A DNA stretch of 64,000 bases from Bacillus massiliglaciei. Its GTDB lineage: Bacteria > Bacillota > Bacilli > Bacillales > DSM-1321. The stretch spans positions 325,473 through 389,472 of the forward strand of contig NZ_LT622357.1 of the NCBI RefSeq assembly GCF_900098925.1, given 5' to 3'. Below, in pieces: positions 8,816 through 18,286 of the stretch. The number at the start of each line of letters is the position of its first letter. The stretch's first letter is position 1. A program made the translations under genes and the position numbers. The notes below the pieces were generated by a model. The model made no database searches. It saw only the letters and a program-made list of their open reading frames with translations, and was not told the DNA's origin.

Positions 8816-10223
8816 GTTTCAGGTCACCTCCTGCTTTCAGCTTTTTCAGCTGTTCTTCAATGGAACGTTTCCGTTCTGCTGCACTCGGATCAAGTACACC
8901 TGTTTCTTTCTTTTCTGTTTCTTCTTTGCCAAACCAGTCCGGAACCACTTCTGTCCGAATGGATTTCTTCGTCGTTTTTCTGGTTCCTGCCGCTGTATTT
9001 CCTTCACTCCACTCTTGGTACTTCTGATGTTCTTTCTTGGCAAGATCCATCGCTTCTCTGACAGTCTTCACTTTCAGCCGTGACCAGTGACTGGCGATTT
9101 TTCCGATAAAATTCTTCGGCAGCCTCATATCTGTCTTCAGCATTACATATTCCATCAGAACATTCACAACTCCGGGATTCAGGTTTTGATGCAGCATAAT
9201 GTTCTCTATAATTTTCAAATCGGCTTCAGAAGGCTCAGCGCCTCCAGAAATTTGTTTAAACCGCTGGAGCGGAGAAATGGTCTCCAAATGGTGAATCAGC
9301 TGTTCTTCCTGAGTCTTAGGTTCTTCCGTCTGTGTCCGATAGACCGCTGGCTGAACCCGGTTGATCAAGGATGGCATCTCGACACTCCGTTCTATTTGAT
9401 ACCAATCACGGGCCGCCTTTCTCAGACTTTCCTCATTAATTTCATCCCTGTGGATGGAAGCATCGATCACAAGCTTTTGCATATCCAAAGGATTGATTCC
9501 ATATAAAAAAGCAAGCTTTGAAATCATGCCTTTTACTTTTGGAGTGAATGCCTTACGGGCAATCGTAGAAGGTTTGATTCCGGCAAACAGCAAATCAAAA
9601 TCAAACAGTGCTTCAAACCCGGAAGGCTGCAGCGCTTCAGTACGGTCAATAAACTTCTGATTTTCCTCCGCATTCCACTCATGCTCCGCTTCATCTGTTA
9701 CATACAGTGACTGGATATGTTCCGATGAAAAAACATCAACAAAGGACTTTGTCACATTCTGAAAGTCCGAAAAAGGGATTTCTTCATCACAGAAGAACTT
9801 TTTAAGCCTTCCAAAATGAACTTTGCCGACTTTTTTATACAGATAGATATTGAGCATTCCGTCTGTAAAAAATGCTTGAGGAGACAGAGGCGGGTTCAGC
9901 TCATAAATTAATTCTTTGCTGCCGCCTTCCTCTTTTTTAAACACAGTGAGTAAACCAATGCCTTCAAGCTGTACTCTGGCGTTATAAATTTCTTTAAGGT
10001 TCAGGCCAATGGTATTCATCAGCTGATAATGAGTGAAAGCTTCAGACCAGAGCCTGTTCTCTTCCATTTCACTCCATAAAGTCATATATAAACTGATACA
10101 GACAGGTCCAATCAGCGGCTGGTAGAGCCTGGTCAATACTTTGCGGTCATAATCATGAAGCAGGCCGGCCGCAGACACCTTATATTGATCTGCAGGAAGC
10201 AGCTCCTGCCAATGCATTGCCAT
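8802..10223 (-). CDS. dnaB: Replication initiation and membrane attachment protein DnaB
   Basis: This 473-residue protein is the Gram-positive DnaB (helicase co-loader and membrane attachment protein), not the replicative helicase. It contains DnaB/DnaD-type helical domains, with the second near residues 310-400 (ISGGAEPSEADLKIIENIM; YVMLKTDMRLPKNFIGKIA). The ATG at 10223 lies 10 bases after GGAAGGG. A TTG at 10232 is too close to that site. It is followed by dnaI with a 14-base overlap. Confidence 0.95.
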   Translation of the reverse strand: MAMHWQELLPADQYKVSAAGLLHDYDRKVLTRLYQPLIGPVCISLYMTLWSEMEENRLWSEAFTHYQLMNTIGLNLKEIYNARVQLEGIGLLTVFKKEEGGSKELIYELNPPLSPQAFFTDGMLNIYLYKKVGKVHFGRLKKFFCDEEIPFSDFQNVTKSFVDVFSSEHIQSLYVTDEAEHEWNAEENQKFIDRTEALQPSGFEALFDFDLLFAGIKPSTIARKAFTPKVKGMISKLAFLYGINPLDMQKLVIDASIHRDEINEESLRKAARDWYQIERSVEMPSLINRVQPAVYRTQTEEPKTQEEQLIHHLETISPLQRFKQISGGAEPSEADLKIIENIMLHQNLNPGVVNVLMEYVMLKTDMRLPKNFIGKIASHWSRLKVKTVREAMDLAKKEHQKYQEWSEGNTAAGTRKTTKKSIRTEVVPDWFGKEETEKKETGVLDPSAAERKRSIEEQLKKLKAGGDLKHEKD

Positions 10224-10299
10224 AAATTTCAAACCCTTCCCAACAATATTCCATCTGCCTGTTTTATCGAAAAAAGAGCTAAAGTGTACTGCTTCAGCT

Positions 10300-10761
10300 C
10301 TACTTTCTTTCTTTATCTATTAAGTCCTTCAATTCTTCAATGAATACATTAATATCCTTGAATTGTCTATAGACCGAGGCAAAGCGCACATAGGCTACTT
10401 CATCTACCTCAGCAAGCTTATCCATCACCATTTCGCCGATGTCGTCACTTTTGACTTCAGAAATGCCTCTGTTCCGCAATTCCTTTTCAACATAGTTGGT
10501 GATGTCCTCCAGTTCTTTAAGAGCGACAGGCCTTTTTTCACAAGCCCTGATCAATCCCCGGAGTATCTTGTCCCGGCTAAATTCTTCCCGGGTGCCTTCT
10601 TTTTTCACAACAATCAGCGGCAGCTCCTCCACCTTTTCGAAAGTCGTGAAACGAAAGCTGCAAACTTCGCATTCTCTGCGCCGGCGAATCGACCTGCTCT
10701 CATCAACAGGTCTGGAATCCAGCACCCTCGTCCCATTATATTGGCATGACGGGCATTTCAT
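10300..10761 (-). CDS. nrdR: Transcriptional repressor NrdR
   Basis: The 153-residue protein has the NrdR layout: a zinc ribbon with Cys3, Cys6, Cys31 and Cys34, then an ATP-cone domain (about 46-136). NrdR senses ATP/dATP and represses ribonucleotide reductase genes. Three tandem ATG codons follow ACGGAG; the third (10761) gives the family's MKCPSC start and has the best spacing. It lies upstream of dnaB, 76 bases away, and may be co-transcribed with dnaB-dnaI. Confidence 0.97.
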   Translation of the reverse strand: MKCPSCQYNGTRVLDSRPVDESRSIRRRRECEVCSFRFTTFEKVEELPLIVVKKEGTREEFSRDKILRGLIRACEKRPVALKELEDITNYVEKELRNRGISEVKSDDIGEMVMDKLAEVDEVAYVRFASVYRQFKDINVFIEELKDLIDKERK

Positions 10762-10868
10762 CATCATCAGCTCCGTATGTTTTCTTCTGCTTATCTTTCA
10801 TTCTTACCTTTTATCTTATAAAAAACAAGCATTCAGTACAAGCAAAAGATGAAAACCATTCCGCAGCA

Positions 10869-10900
10869 TCAAAAAAGGGATGCACATATTAGCATCCCTG
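10869..10900 (-). terminator. Intrinsic terminator of speD
   Basis: AGGGATGC pairs with GCATCCCT around ATATGT-type loop sequence and is followed by TTTTTT on the minus strand, 16 bases after the speD stop codon. Confidence 0.88.
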
Positions 10901-10915
10901 GATTAGCTTTAGGTC

Positions 10916-11296
10916 TTATAAAACATTCATTTTGTTTGATTTCACCTGAACCGGACCCATGCCGCGCGGAAGTTCAACATTCTCACGTGTTTGGGCATTC
11001 AAAGCTTCTGCAATATAATCAGCCGCAATATTTGGATCTAAATTGCCGCAAGTGTATACATCTATGCTGGCATAACCGTGTTCCGGAAAACTGTGAATCG
11101 TTAAATGGGATTCAGAAATGATAACAACTCCGCTGACTCCTTGTGGAGCAAATTTATGAAACGCCACTTCGCGAACCTCTGCACCAGATTTTAAAGCAGC
11201 CTCTACGAACGTTTTTTCAATGAAATCCATATTATTTAATTTGTCGAAGTCACAGCCCCAAAGCTCAGATATGACATGTCTGCCAATAGTTTCCAT
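10916..11296 (-). CDS. speD: S-adenosylmethionine decarboxylase proenzyme
   Basis: The 126-residue proenzyme is of standard Bacillus length. Self-cleavage before Ser63 in [14 protein letters not shown] makes the pyruvoyl cofactor; His68 and Cys83 are the conserved active-site residues. It makes decarboxylated SAM for spermidine synthesis. The ATG at 11296 follows GGGGGAAGATT; the longer frame to 11341 lacks a site. In B. subtilis speD follows gapB in one operon. Here about 700 bases and a gapB terminator lie between them, so speD uses its own promoter. Confidence 0.97.
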   Translation of the reverse strand: METIGRHVISELWGCDFDKLNNMDFIEKTFVEAALKSGAEVREVAFHKFAPQGVSGVVIISESHLTIHSFPEHGYASIDVYTCGNLDPNIAADYIAEALNAQTRENVELPRGMGPVQVKSNKMNVL

Positions 11297-11423
11297 AATC
11301 AATCTTCCCCCTTTATGTAATAAGAATGAAAAAGGTAACAACTACCACGGGGGAAAGTTAGTCCAAAGAGGTCCTAACCCTTTAAGTAGCCATTATGTGA
11401 GCTTATGTGTAAAGTTCACGATT

Positions 11424-11455
11424 CAAAGTATACTTTGTTTATTTTTTTTTTGCAA
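11424..11455 (-). promoter_or_regulatory. speD promoter with palindromic -10 region
   Basis: On the minus strand TTGCAA (11450-11455) and TATACT (11427-11432) are 17 bases apart. The -10 lies inside the perfect palindrome CAAAGTATACTTTG (11424-11437). Transcription from here gives a leader of about 125 bases. The palindrome could be an operator; no regulator is known to me. Confidence 0.55.
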
Positions 11456-11963
11456 TAGATTTTATCATTTTGATTTTAATAATCTCTGCCTGCCGCAAAT
11501 TGAGCAAAATAATGAATTTCCTCTGAAGGCCGCCTGCATCCTCGGCGTACGGCCTGACCTATTGCCCCCGCAGGAATCAGAATTCTTCACCTTATCTTCC
11601 ATCTGCCCAGAACGTCAGGATTACTTTTTTCTTTACCTCACAGGCCCGCACAGAAACTTCCAAAATAAGACAAAATCTATTAAACTGCAATTTAAAAGTC
11701 ATTCAGACCTGCCAATAGGATGTGATATATTATTGGGTCTAAAGTCATCAATAACCTGAGTCGGGTGGAATCTGTATTCATCCCTCTATCAAAGCCGAAT
11801 GAATCTTTAGAAAGAGTTCTTTTTCCATCACCAGGCACATCCAGCTGGATATTTTGCCTCATATAAGTATAAATGGAATGATGCAAACCAATGGATATAA
11901 GCTGAAAACCTCCCCTGACATTACCTTCCGCAAATCCGAAAAAACTGCTGAACACAAAAACAG
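11456..11963. other. Intergenic stretch upstream of the speD promoter
   Basis: No gene is supported in this gap. A piece near 11530-11580 (CCTCGGCGTACGGCC...CCCCCGCAGG) resembles the degenerate G+C-rich dispersed repeat seen at 25715-25812. The open frames here lack ribosome binding sites and family resemblance. Confidence 0.5.
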
Positions 11964-11996
11964 CTGCAGGCAAGCTCAAGTAGAGCTTGCCTGCAG
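11964..11996 (-). terminator. Intrinsic terminator of gapB
   Basis: A perfect 14-bp stem (CTGCAGGCAAGCTC and its complement) with a five-base loop is followed on the minus strand by CTGTTTTTG. It closely resembles the aceA terminator at 25861-25900. Confidence 0.9.
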
Positions 11997-12034
11997 TCTG
12001 AACAGGTTCCGTCCTTTAATCAAGATTCGCTTTT

Positions 12035-13069
12035 TTAACCGACCTTTACTTTCGATGTTTCCGCTTCCAATTTTGCTGCTACTAATTTGACCAGGTCGAC
12101 TACACGGTTAGAGTATCCCCATTCATTATCATACCAAGCGAGCACTTTCACTTTATTTTCTCCGATCATCATTGTTGAAAGTCCATCAATAATGGCCGAA
12201 TGAGGATTCGTTTTAAAATCGCAGGAAACGAGGGGCTCAGTTGTATACTCCAAAATGCCTTTCAATTCATTTGCAGAGGCTTTAATGAATGCACAGTTTA
12301 CTTCATCGATTGTGACTTCCCGCTTCAGATCTACTACTAGATCCACTAAAGAAACATTTGGTGTCGGCACGCGGAGCGCCATCCCATGCAGTTTTCCTTT
12401 TAATTGAGGGAGTACAAGCGACAGGGCTTTAGCAGCTCCTGTTGTCGTAGGGATAATGCTTTCCGCAGCAGCACGGGCCCGTCTCAAATCTTTATGAGGG
12501 TTGTCTATATTATTCTGGTCATTTGTATAAGAATGGACGGTCGTCATTAATCCATTCACGATTCCGAAATGATCTTCCAGAACCTTTGCAACCGGTGCAA
12601 GGCAATTTGTCGTGCACGAAGCATTCGAAATGATGAAATGTTCATTGATATCCAGTACGTCTTCATTGACTCCCATCACAATCGTGACATCTTCTTCTTT
12701 TCCCGGTGCGGACAGGATAACTCGTTTTGCACCTGCCTCCAAGTGAAGAGCTGCTTTATCACGTGCGTTGAATTTGCCTGTTGCTTCCACCACAATATCT
12801 ACGTTCAGTTCATTCCAGGGCAGTTGCTTCGGATCGCGGTTATTTAACAGCTGTATACGTCGCCCGTTCACCACAAGGGCATCTTCTTCCGGAATAACAA
12901 TGCCATCGAATTTACCATGAATCGTATCATATTTGATTAAATGGGCTAACGTTTCGGCAGGATAGCTGGCATTCACGGCTACAATATCTATTGTTTCATC
13001 CATTATAGCTTTCCGGAAGACCATTCTTCCTATTCTTCCAAAACCATTAATCGCTATTCTCGCATTCAT
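12035..13069 (-). CDS. gapB: Glyceraldehyde-3-phosphate dehydrogenase, gluconeogenic (GapB)
   Basis: The 344-residue enzyme has the Rossmann GFGRIGRMVFRK start and catalytic Cys152 in SNASCTTNCLAP. The cofactor loop reads VNASYPAET instead of an Asp-containing loop, as in NADP-preferring GapB. It runs the gluconeogenic direction. The ATG at 13069 follows GGGAGG; a TTG at 13078 is an alternative but would crowd the site. Operator-like sites upstream match CcpN. It would serve growth on acetate or TCA intermediates together with the aceBA genes. Confidence 0.96.
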   Translation of the reverse strand: MNARIAINGFGRIGRMVFRKAIMDETIDIVAVNASYPAETLAHLIKYDTIHGKFDGIVIPEEDALVVNGRRIQLLNNRDPKQLPWNELNVDIVVEATGKFNARDKAALHLEAGAKRVILSAPGKEEDVTIVMGVNEDVLDINEHFIISNASCTTNCLAPVAKVLEDHFGIVNGLMTTVHSYTNDQNNIDNPHKDLRRARAAAESIIPTTTGAAKALSLVLPQLKGKLHGMALRVPTPNVSLVDLVVDLKREVTIDEVNCAFIKASANELKGILEYTTEPLVSCDFKTNPHSAIIDGLSTMMIGENKVKVLAWYDNEWGYSNRVVDLVKLVAAKLEAETSKVKVG

Positions 13070-13089
13070 TGTTCGCAACCTCCCTGATT

Positions 13090-13132
13090 AATGTTATACT
13101 TTTTAGTTCCTGATAGCAATTAGTATAACATA
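13090..13132. promoter_or_regulatory. Paired CcpN-like operators at the gapB promoter
   Basis: On the minus strand TATGTTATACT (13122-13132) matches the CcpN consensus TRTGHYATAYW at all positions. A second box, AATGTTATACT (13090-13100, plus strand), matches at 10 of 11. They face each other and flank the start region; the first contains a TATACT -10 at 13122-13127. CcpN represses gapB in B. subtilis when glucose is present; its action here is inferred. Confidence 0.75.
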
Positions 13133-13203
13133 TATTATGTTTGATTAGTAAGAAAATTGCAGAATCAGTGATTTTATTTTCAGCTTAATAGCGGAAATCA
13201 CTA

Positions 13204-13237
13204 AAAAGCACCGTTTAGTATGTACTAAACGGCGCTT
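13204..13237 (-). terminator. Intrinsic terminator of coaE
   Basis: GCGCCGTTTAGTA pairs with TACTAAACGGTGC, followed by TTTTTAG on the minus strand, just past the coaE stop codon and upstream of the gapB promoter. Confidence 0.85.
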
Positions 13238-13240
13238 CTT

Positions 13241-13840
13241 TTATAATACATTCCATTTTTCAAGAATAGCGCGAATTTGACTTGCTGTTTCTTTAAATTC
13301 TCCGTTATTGTTTACCACTTCATCTGCCAGCTTCTTTTTATCAGCCAAAGGCATTTGCGAACGAATCCTTGCTTCAGCCTCTTCCTTTGTAAATCCATTG
13401 CGCTTCATGAGACGGGACAGCTGAATGTCTTCATCCGCATAAATAAGGATGGTCTTCTCTACCATATACGTCAGCTTGCTTTCAAACAAAAGCGGAATAT
13501 CCATAAATACAGTCTCCGCTCCTGCTTCGAAAGCTGCCTCTGTCTCCTCTTTCATCCATTTTCGGACCTGGGGATGGACAATCCTGTTAAGGAGCAGCCT
13601 TTTTTCTTCATCCGTAAAGACAATTGCCCCAAGCCTTGGGCGGTCCAGACTGCCATCCTCCTGAACGATTTCCTTACCAAAGGCATCGACAATTTCCTTG
13701 TACGCCTGTTCGCCCGGTTCTACCACTTTCCGAGATGCAATATCCGCATCGATGACCGAAAAACCGAGTTCTTTCAAATAATTGCTCACGCTGCTTTTTC
13801 CGCTGGCGATTCCGCCGGTGATTCCTATAATTTGCCGCAT
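13241..13840 (-). CDS. coaE: Dephospho-CoA kinase
   Basis: The 199-residue kinase begins MRQIIGITGGIASGKS with a P-loop (about residues 9-16), and has the DADIASRKVVEPGEQA substrate region and the DIPLLFESKL motif. It phosphorylates dephospho-CoA in the last step of CoA synthesis. The ATG follows AAAGGGGAAAATT. It lies between ytaF and gapB, as in B. subtilis. Confidence 0.97.
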   Translation of the reverse strand: MRQIIGITGGIASGKSSVSNYLKELGFSVIDADIASRKVVEPGEQAYKEIVDAFGKEIVQEDGSLDRPRLGAIVFTDEEKRLLLNRIVHPQVRKWMKEETEAAFEAGAETVFMDIPLLFESKLTYMVEKTILIYADEDIQLSRLMKRNGFTKEEAEARIRSQMPLADKKKLADEVVNNNGEFKETASQIRAILEKWNVL

Positions 13841-13864
13841 AATTTTCCCCTTTTAACAATTCAA

Positions 13865-14497
13865 TTAGAATTTGAACATTCCTATAAAAATGAGCATGAC
13901 TCCTGGCAAAAAGGATAATTTCTGCATCCAGATTTTATTAGAAAGCAATTTACCGCTCTGGAGTCCCGTCCAAATAAATACAGAACTCATGACGGCAATG
14001 CATACACCCAAGATAAGGGGAGAGATGCCCATCATGGCGGCGCCGATTCCAGCCCCAAAGGCATCCAGTGAAAGGGCGAATCCAAGAACAAGCGCCTCAA
14101 TGCCGGTGATGGTCCCTGACTTATCAAAATCAGCATTCATCGGTTTCTGCAGAATATTGATTACAACTCCAAGCGACTTGATTTCATAGTTAAAAATAAT
14201 TTTTTCATGATTTTCTTCTTCTATCGTTTCTTTTCCTTGTTTAAAAAACTGATAAACCATCCAAAGACCTAGCAGAATTAAGATGGCTCCGCCCGTTTTT
14301 CCAGCAGCTGATTCTGAAATAAGCTGACTGATGAAGTCACCGATCAGCATAGCTATCCCCAAACTTAGTGCAGAGCAGACCGAAATGACAACAATTGATT
14401 TAAACGGAATGGCCATTTTTTTCATGCCAAAGGTCATTCCCACTCCAAAACCATCTATGCTTACTGCAAATGCAAGAATAATAAGCTGTAGCCACAT
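13865..14497 (-). CDS. ytaF: Sporulation membrane protein YtaF (MntP-like)
   Basis: The 210-residue product has six hydrophobic segments arranged as two MntP-like repeats, each with an Asp in a helix (AVSIDGFGVGMTFGMKK; ALSLDAFGAGIGAAMMG). YtaF is a sporulation-linked member of the manganese efflux pump family; the transported ion is not established. The ATG at 14497 follows GGAGCC; 30 upstream codons in frame are not membrane-like and are excluded. It lies between mutM and coaE. Confidence 0.88.
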   Translation of the reverse strand: MWLQLIILAFAVSIDGFGVGMTFGMKKMAIPFKSIVVISVCSALSLGIAMLIGDFISQLISESAAGKTGGAILILLGLWMVYQFFKQGKETIEEENHEKIIFNYEIKSLGVVINILQKPMNADFDKSGTITGIEALVLGFALSLDAFGAGIGAAMMGISPLILGVCIAVMSSVFIWTGLQSGKLLSNKIWMQKLSFLPGVMLIFIGMFKF

Positions 14498-14646
14498 GTT
14501 CTTTTTAGGCTCCTTCCATCCATCCTGACTGCTAGGATAGTATATGGCAGGAGCCCGCCCATTGTGTGCCGCACTTTTCATTGGCACTCTTCTCGCCGGA
14601 TTCCCGGCAAGAGAGCTGCATACAGCCAGTTAGCATGAAGTTTTTC

Positions 14647-15480
14647 TTATGGAAGCAGCGGCTGGCATGACGGGCAAATATGCGTGCCCCTTCCCCCAAC
14701 CACCAGTTTCTCAAGCGGTGTGCCGCATGTTTTGCAATCCTCTCCCTTTCGTCCGTAAACGAGCAGCTCTAATTGGAACATGCCAATCTGGCCCTGTGAA
14801 TTAATATAGGAGCGAATGGTGCTCCCTCCTTTTGCCACTGCTTCGCCAAGGGTTGCGACAATTTCCCGGTGCAGACAGGTCACTTCCTCTTCGGTCAGAG
14901 AGGAGGCCGTTCGTTCAGGATGGATTCCCGAGCGGAATAATGATTCATCCACATAGATATTGCCGATGCCTACAACTACCGTTTGATCGAGAAGAACCGG
15001 CTTTATTTTCCGGTTCGTTTTAGACAGCCTTGCGCCTAAATATTCCGGAGTGAAATCGGGAGACAAAGGCTCCGGACCTAAGTGAAGAAGCGGCAGGCTT
15101 TTCATCTCATCCCCTTTATTAAAGAGGTGCATCGTGCCGAATTTCCTTACATCTCTATATCTCAATTGAGTTCCGTCCGTAAAGGAAAAAATAACATGGG
15201 TATGCTTGTCATACGGCTCATCCTTCGGGCAGACCGCATATTTTCCTTCCATCCTTAAATGGGAGACCATTGAATAATCATCCAACAAAAAGATCAGGAA
15301 TTTCCCCCTGCGTTTAATCTGGCGAATCGCCTGTCCCTTCAATGCATCCTGAAACTGCTCAGGCTGTTCCGGAGCTTTAATGATTTTAGGCCACAGGACG
15401 GTTACTTCTTCAATTTCTTTGCCGAGAACAAGCTGTTCCAGCGTTCTCCTGACTGTTTCTACCTCTGGTAATTCCGGCAT
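14647..15480 (-). CDS. mutM: Formamidopyrimidine-DNA glycosylase
   Basis: The 277-residue enzyme starts MPELPEVETVRR, with catalytic Pro2 and Glu3. It ends with a CxxC...CxxC zinc finger (CKTCGTPLEK...THICPSCQ). It removes 8-oxoguanine and other oxidised purines, with AP lyase activity. The ATG at 15480 must be the start because Pro2 has to be exposed; a GTG at 15489 would add three residues. It lies 19 bases after polA, so the two repair genes are probably co-transcribed. Confidence 0.98.
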   Translation of the reverse strand: MPELPEVETVRRTLEQLVLGKEIEEVTVLWPKIIKAPEQPEQFQDALKGQAIRQIKRRGKFLIFLLDDYSMVSHLRMEGKYAVCPKDEPYDKHTHVIFSFTDGTQLRYRDVRKFGTMHLFNKGDEMKSLPLLHLGPEPLSPDFTPEYLGARLSKTNRKIKPVLLDQTVVVGIGNIYVDESLFRSGIHPERTASSLTEEEVTCLHREIVATLGEAVAKGGSTIRSYINSQGQIGMFQLELLVYGRKGEDCKTCGTPLEKLVVGGRGTHICPSCQPLLP

Positions 15481-15499
15481 TTTCTTCACCTGTCTTCAT

Positions 15500-18133
15500 T
15501 TATTTTGCATCAAACCATGTCGGTCCGTAAGAATAATCCACTTTAAGCGGGACAGCAAGCTCTATCGCATTTTCCATCTCTTCAGGAACGATTTTCTCCA
15601 TGATCTCCACTTCTTCAGGAGGAACTTCAAAAATCAGTTCATCGTGGACCTGCAGAAGCATCTTGGCCTGAAGCCCTTCTTTTTTCAATCGTTTATCCAT
15701 ATTAATCATTGCTAATTTAATGATATCAGCGGCGCTTCCCTGAATGGGAGTATTCATGGCTGTCCGCTCTGCAAAGCTGCGAATATTAAAGTTTCTGCTA
15801 GTGATTTCAGGGATATACCTGCGTCTGTGCAGCAGCGTGGTGCTGTACCCTTTCTCCCTCGCTTCTTTAATACTGCTCTCCATGTAATCCTGAACACCTG
15901 GGAAGCTGTCCAAATATTTAGCAATAAATTCCCCAGCTTCTTTCCTTGTAATTCCTAAACTTTGCGAAAGACCGAAATCGCTGATTCCATAAACGATTCC
16001 GAAGTTAACGGCCTTTGCCTGCCTGCGCATATTCGATGTGACTTCCTCTGCACGCACATGAAAGACATCCATTGCGGTTTTCGTATGGATATCCATCCCC
16101 GCCCGGAAGGCTTCAACCAATCCTTGATCATTGGCTATATGGGCCAGAACCCGAAGCTCAATTTGCGAATAGTCGGCTGCAAAAATAAGCCAGTCTTTGT
16201 TTTCCGGAACAAAAGCCTGCCGGATTTTCCGCCCTTCTTCCAGCCTGATTGGAATGTTTTGAAGATTAGGGTCCGTTGAACTTAATCGCCCGGTTTGTGT
16301 TAATGCCTGATTAAAACGGGTATGGACTTTATCCGATGACGGATCCGCCACCTTCAGCAAGCCTTCGATATAAGTTGACTGCAGTTTTCCGAGCTGACGG
16401 TACAGGAGAATTTCATGAACGATTTCATGCTGACTCTCCAGCTTTTCCAGCACGTCTGCCGATGTCGAATACCCGGTCTTCGTTTTCTTCATGACAGGCA
16501 GCTGCAGCTTTTCAAATAAAATGACGCCAAGCTGTTTCGGTGAATTGATGTTGAAAGCCTCTCCTGCCAGGCTAAATATTCTTCCTTCAATAGCATGCAG
16601 ACGCTGCTGAAGCTCCTGGCCCATCTTTTTCAGGCGTTCGATATCGACTTTAATCCCCTGCCATTCCATATCAGCAAGGATGAGCGCAAGCGGAAGCTCG
16701 AGATTTTCTAATAAATCATATTGTTCATGCTCTGTAAGCCTGTCCGTGATGATCCCTTTCAGTTCCAAAAGCTCTTTCGCTTTTCTCGCAATATGAATGC
16801 TCAGTTCCTGTTCTTCCGGAATTCTCCGTTTTGCCCCTTTTCCGAAAAAAGCCTCATCACTTACAAGGGTGGCTTTTCCTTTCTGCCCTTTCGATATGGC
16901 AGCAATATCTTCAGCTGAAACGGATGGATCCAATATATAGGAAGCAAGAAAGAGATCAAAATCAATGCCTTTCATCCATATTCCCCGGTGTCTGAGAGAC
17001 ACAATGGTCCGTTTGGCATCGTAGACCGTTTTTTTCTTTGTTTCATCCTCTGCCCAGTTTTTGAATGTTTCAGAAGCTGAAGCCGTTTGCTCTGTAAAGA
17101 AAAAATGGCCGTTTTCATTGCTGACTGCAATGCCTATGATAGGGGAATGGTGGTAGTTATCCTCTAGGATTTCCACATATACGCCATTTTCGTCGGCAAA
17201 GTGGTCCTCTGTGATCTCTGTAACGACTTGAACCTCTATTTCTTCCTGTTCTGGCTGATCACTTGCAGCAGCCCCATCCAGCTTGTCAAGAAGAGACTGG
17301 AAGCCCAGCTCTTTATAAAAACCGGAAACTTTCTCCGGATCCATGCCTGTATATTCCGTTTCTTCCACTGTTACTTCCAGCGGAGCCTGCCTTGTGATTG
17401 TCGCTAATTTCTTGCTTAATACAGCTAAATCCTGATTGTTTTCCACTTTTTCTTTTAACTTTTGACCGCTGATTTCTTCTTTAGAGCTGATCAGGTTCTC
17501 GACAGTCTCAAATTGATGGAGAAGCTTAAGCGCCGTTTTTTCCCCTACACCCGGAATGCCTGGAATATTATCAGAAGCATCCCCCATCAGCCCTTTCAAA
17601 TCCACAATTTGTGCTGGCTCCAGGCCATATTTTTTACGAATATGCTCTGGCGTATATTCCTCAATGTCGGTGATTCCTTTCTTCGTGATCGAAACTGTTG
17701 TCTTCGATGATGAAAGCTGAGTTAAGTCTTTATCCCCGGAAATGATTTTCACTTCAAATCCTTGTTGCTCGGCTTGAAGGGAAAGAGTTCCAATAATGTC
17801 ATCCGCCTCATAATTTTCCAATTCATATCTTTTAATTTGGAAACAATCGAGCAGCTCTCTTATAAAAGGAAATTGCTCTGATAACTCAGGCGGAGTCTTC
17901 TGCCGTCCACCCTTATATTCCTTGTATTCAGAGTGCCTGAATGTTGTTTTTCCTGCATCAAAAGCGACAAGCATATGTGTCGGCTTTTCTTCCTCTAAAA
18001 TTCGATTCAGCATCATCGTGAAGCCATACACAGAGTTTGTATGGATCCCTTTATCATTATTTAAAAGCGGCAGCGCAAAGAAAGCCCGATATGCGATACT
18101 GTTTCCATCTATTAGCACTAATTTTTTTGTCAA
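15500..18133 (-). CDS. polA: DNA polymerase I (TTG start)
   Basis: The 877-residue protein has an N-terminal 5'-3' exonuclease (about 1-290), a central vestigial 3'-5' exonuclease-like domain, and a family A polymerase domain with DYSQIELRVLAHIA and QVHDELIFEVP. In the central domain the usual DxE metal ligands are replaced (VYVEILEDN), so proofreading is probably absent, as in other Bacillus PolA. The TTG start at 18133 lies 8-9 bases after AGGAGG. An ATG at 18184 precedes this site and is less likely. Confidence 0.97.
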   Translation of the reverse strand: MTKKLVLIDGNSIAYRAFFALPLLNNDKGIHTNSVYGFTMMLNRILEEEKPTHMLVAFDAGKTTFRHSEYKEYKGGRQKTPPELSEQFPFIRELLDCFQIKRYELENYEADDIIGTLSLQAEQQGFEVKIISGDKDLTQLSSSKTTVSITKKGITDIEEYTPEHIRKKYGLEPAQIVDLKGLMGDASDNIPGIPGVGEKTALKLLHQFETVENLISSKEEISGQKLKEKVENNQDLAVLSKKLATITRQAPLEVTVEETEYTGMDPEKVSGFYKELGFQSLLDKLDGAAASDQPEQEEIEVQVVTEITEDHFADENGVYVEILEDNYHHSPIIGIAVSNENGHFFFTEQTASASETFKNWAEDETKKKTVYDAKRTIVSLRHRGIWMKGIDFDLFLASYILDPSVSAEDIAAISKGQKGKATLVSDEAFFGKGAKRRIPEEQELSIHIARKAKELLELKGIITDRLTEHEQYDLLENLELPLALILADMEWQGIKVDIERLKKMGQELQQRLHAIEGRIFSLAGEAFNINSPKQLGVILFEKLQLPVMKKTKTGYSTSADVLEKLESQHEIVHEILLYRQLGKLQSTYIEGLLKVADPSSDKVHTRFNQALTQTGRLSSTDPNLQNIPIRLEEGRKIRQAFVPENKDWLIFAADYSQIELRVLAHIANDQGLVEAFRAGMDIHTKTAMDVFHVRAEEVTSNMRRQAKAVNFGIVYGISDFGLSQSLGITRKEAGEFIAKYLDSFPGVQDYMESSIKEAREKGYSTTLLHRRRYIPEITSRNFNIRSFAERTAMNTPIQGSAADIIKLAMINMDKRLKKEGLQAKMLLQVHDELIFEVPPEEVEIMEKIVPEEMENAIELAVPLKVDYSYGPTWFDAK

Positions 18134-18186
18134 AATAAAAATCCTCCTATCAAAAAATGCTTGTTGTGTCCAAGCATCATACACAT

Positions 18187-18253
18187 AAAAAAGCCGATCA
18201 TTTCTTCTTTCATTTTAACATGTAAAACAAAAGAAAGAAAAATGACCGGCTCT
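18187..18253 (-). terminator. Long-stem terminator between phoR and polA
   Basis: AGCCGGTCATTTTTCTTTC and its imperfect complement GAAAGAAGAAATGATCGGCT form a long stem, followed by TTTTTTA on the minus strand. It ends phoPR transcription 34 bases past phoR. Confidence 0.85.
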
Positions 18254-18286
18254 TTGCCCGATTTCTTCCATAGTATAAGGTAATCT

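Noticed and set aside
11220..11759. 179-codon plus-strand frame and a 95-codon minus-strand frame (11692-11979) between speD and gapB
   Set aside because: Neither has a ribosome binding site or family resemblance; the first starts inside speD and the second runs into the gapB terminator.
13277..13918. 213-codon plus-strand frame
   Set aside because: Antisense to coaE and the end of ytaF; no start signals.
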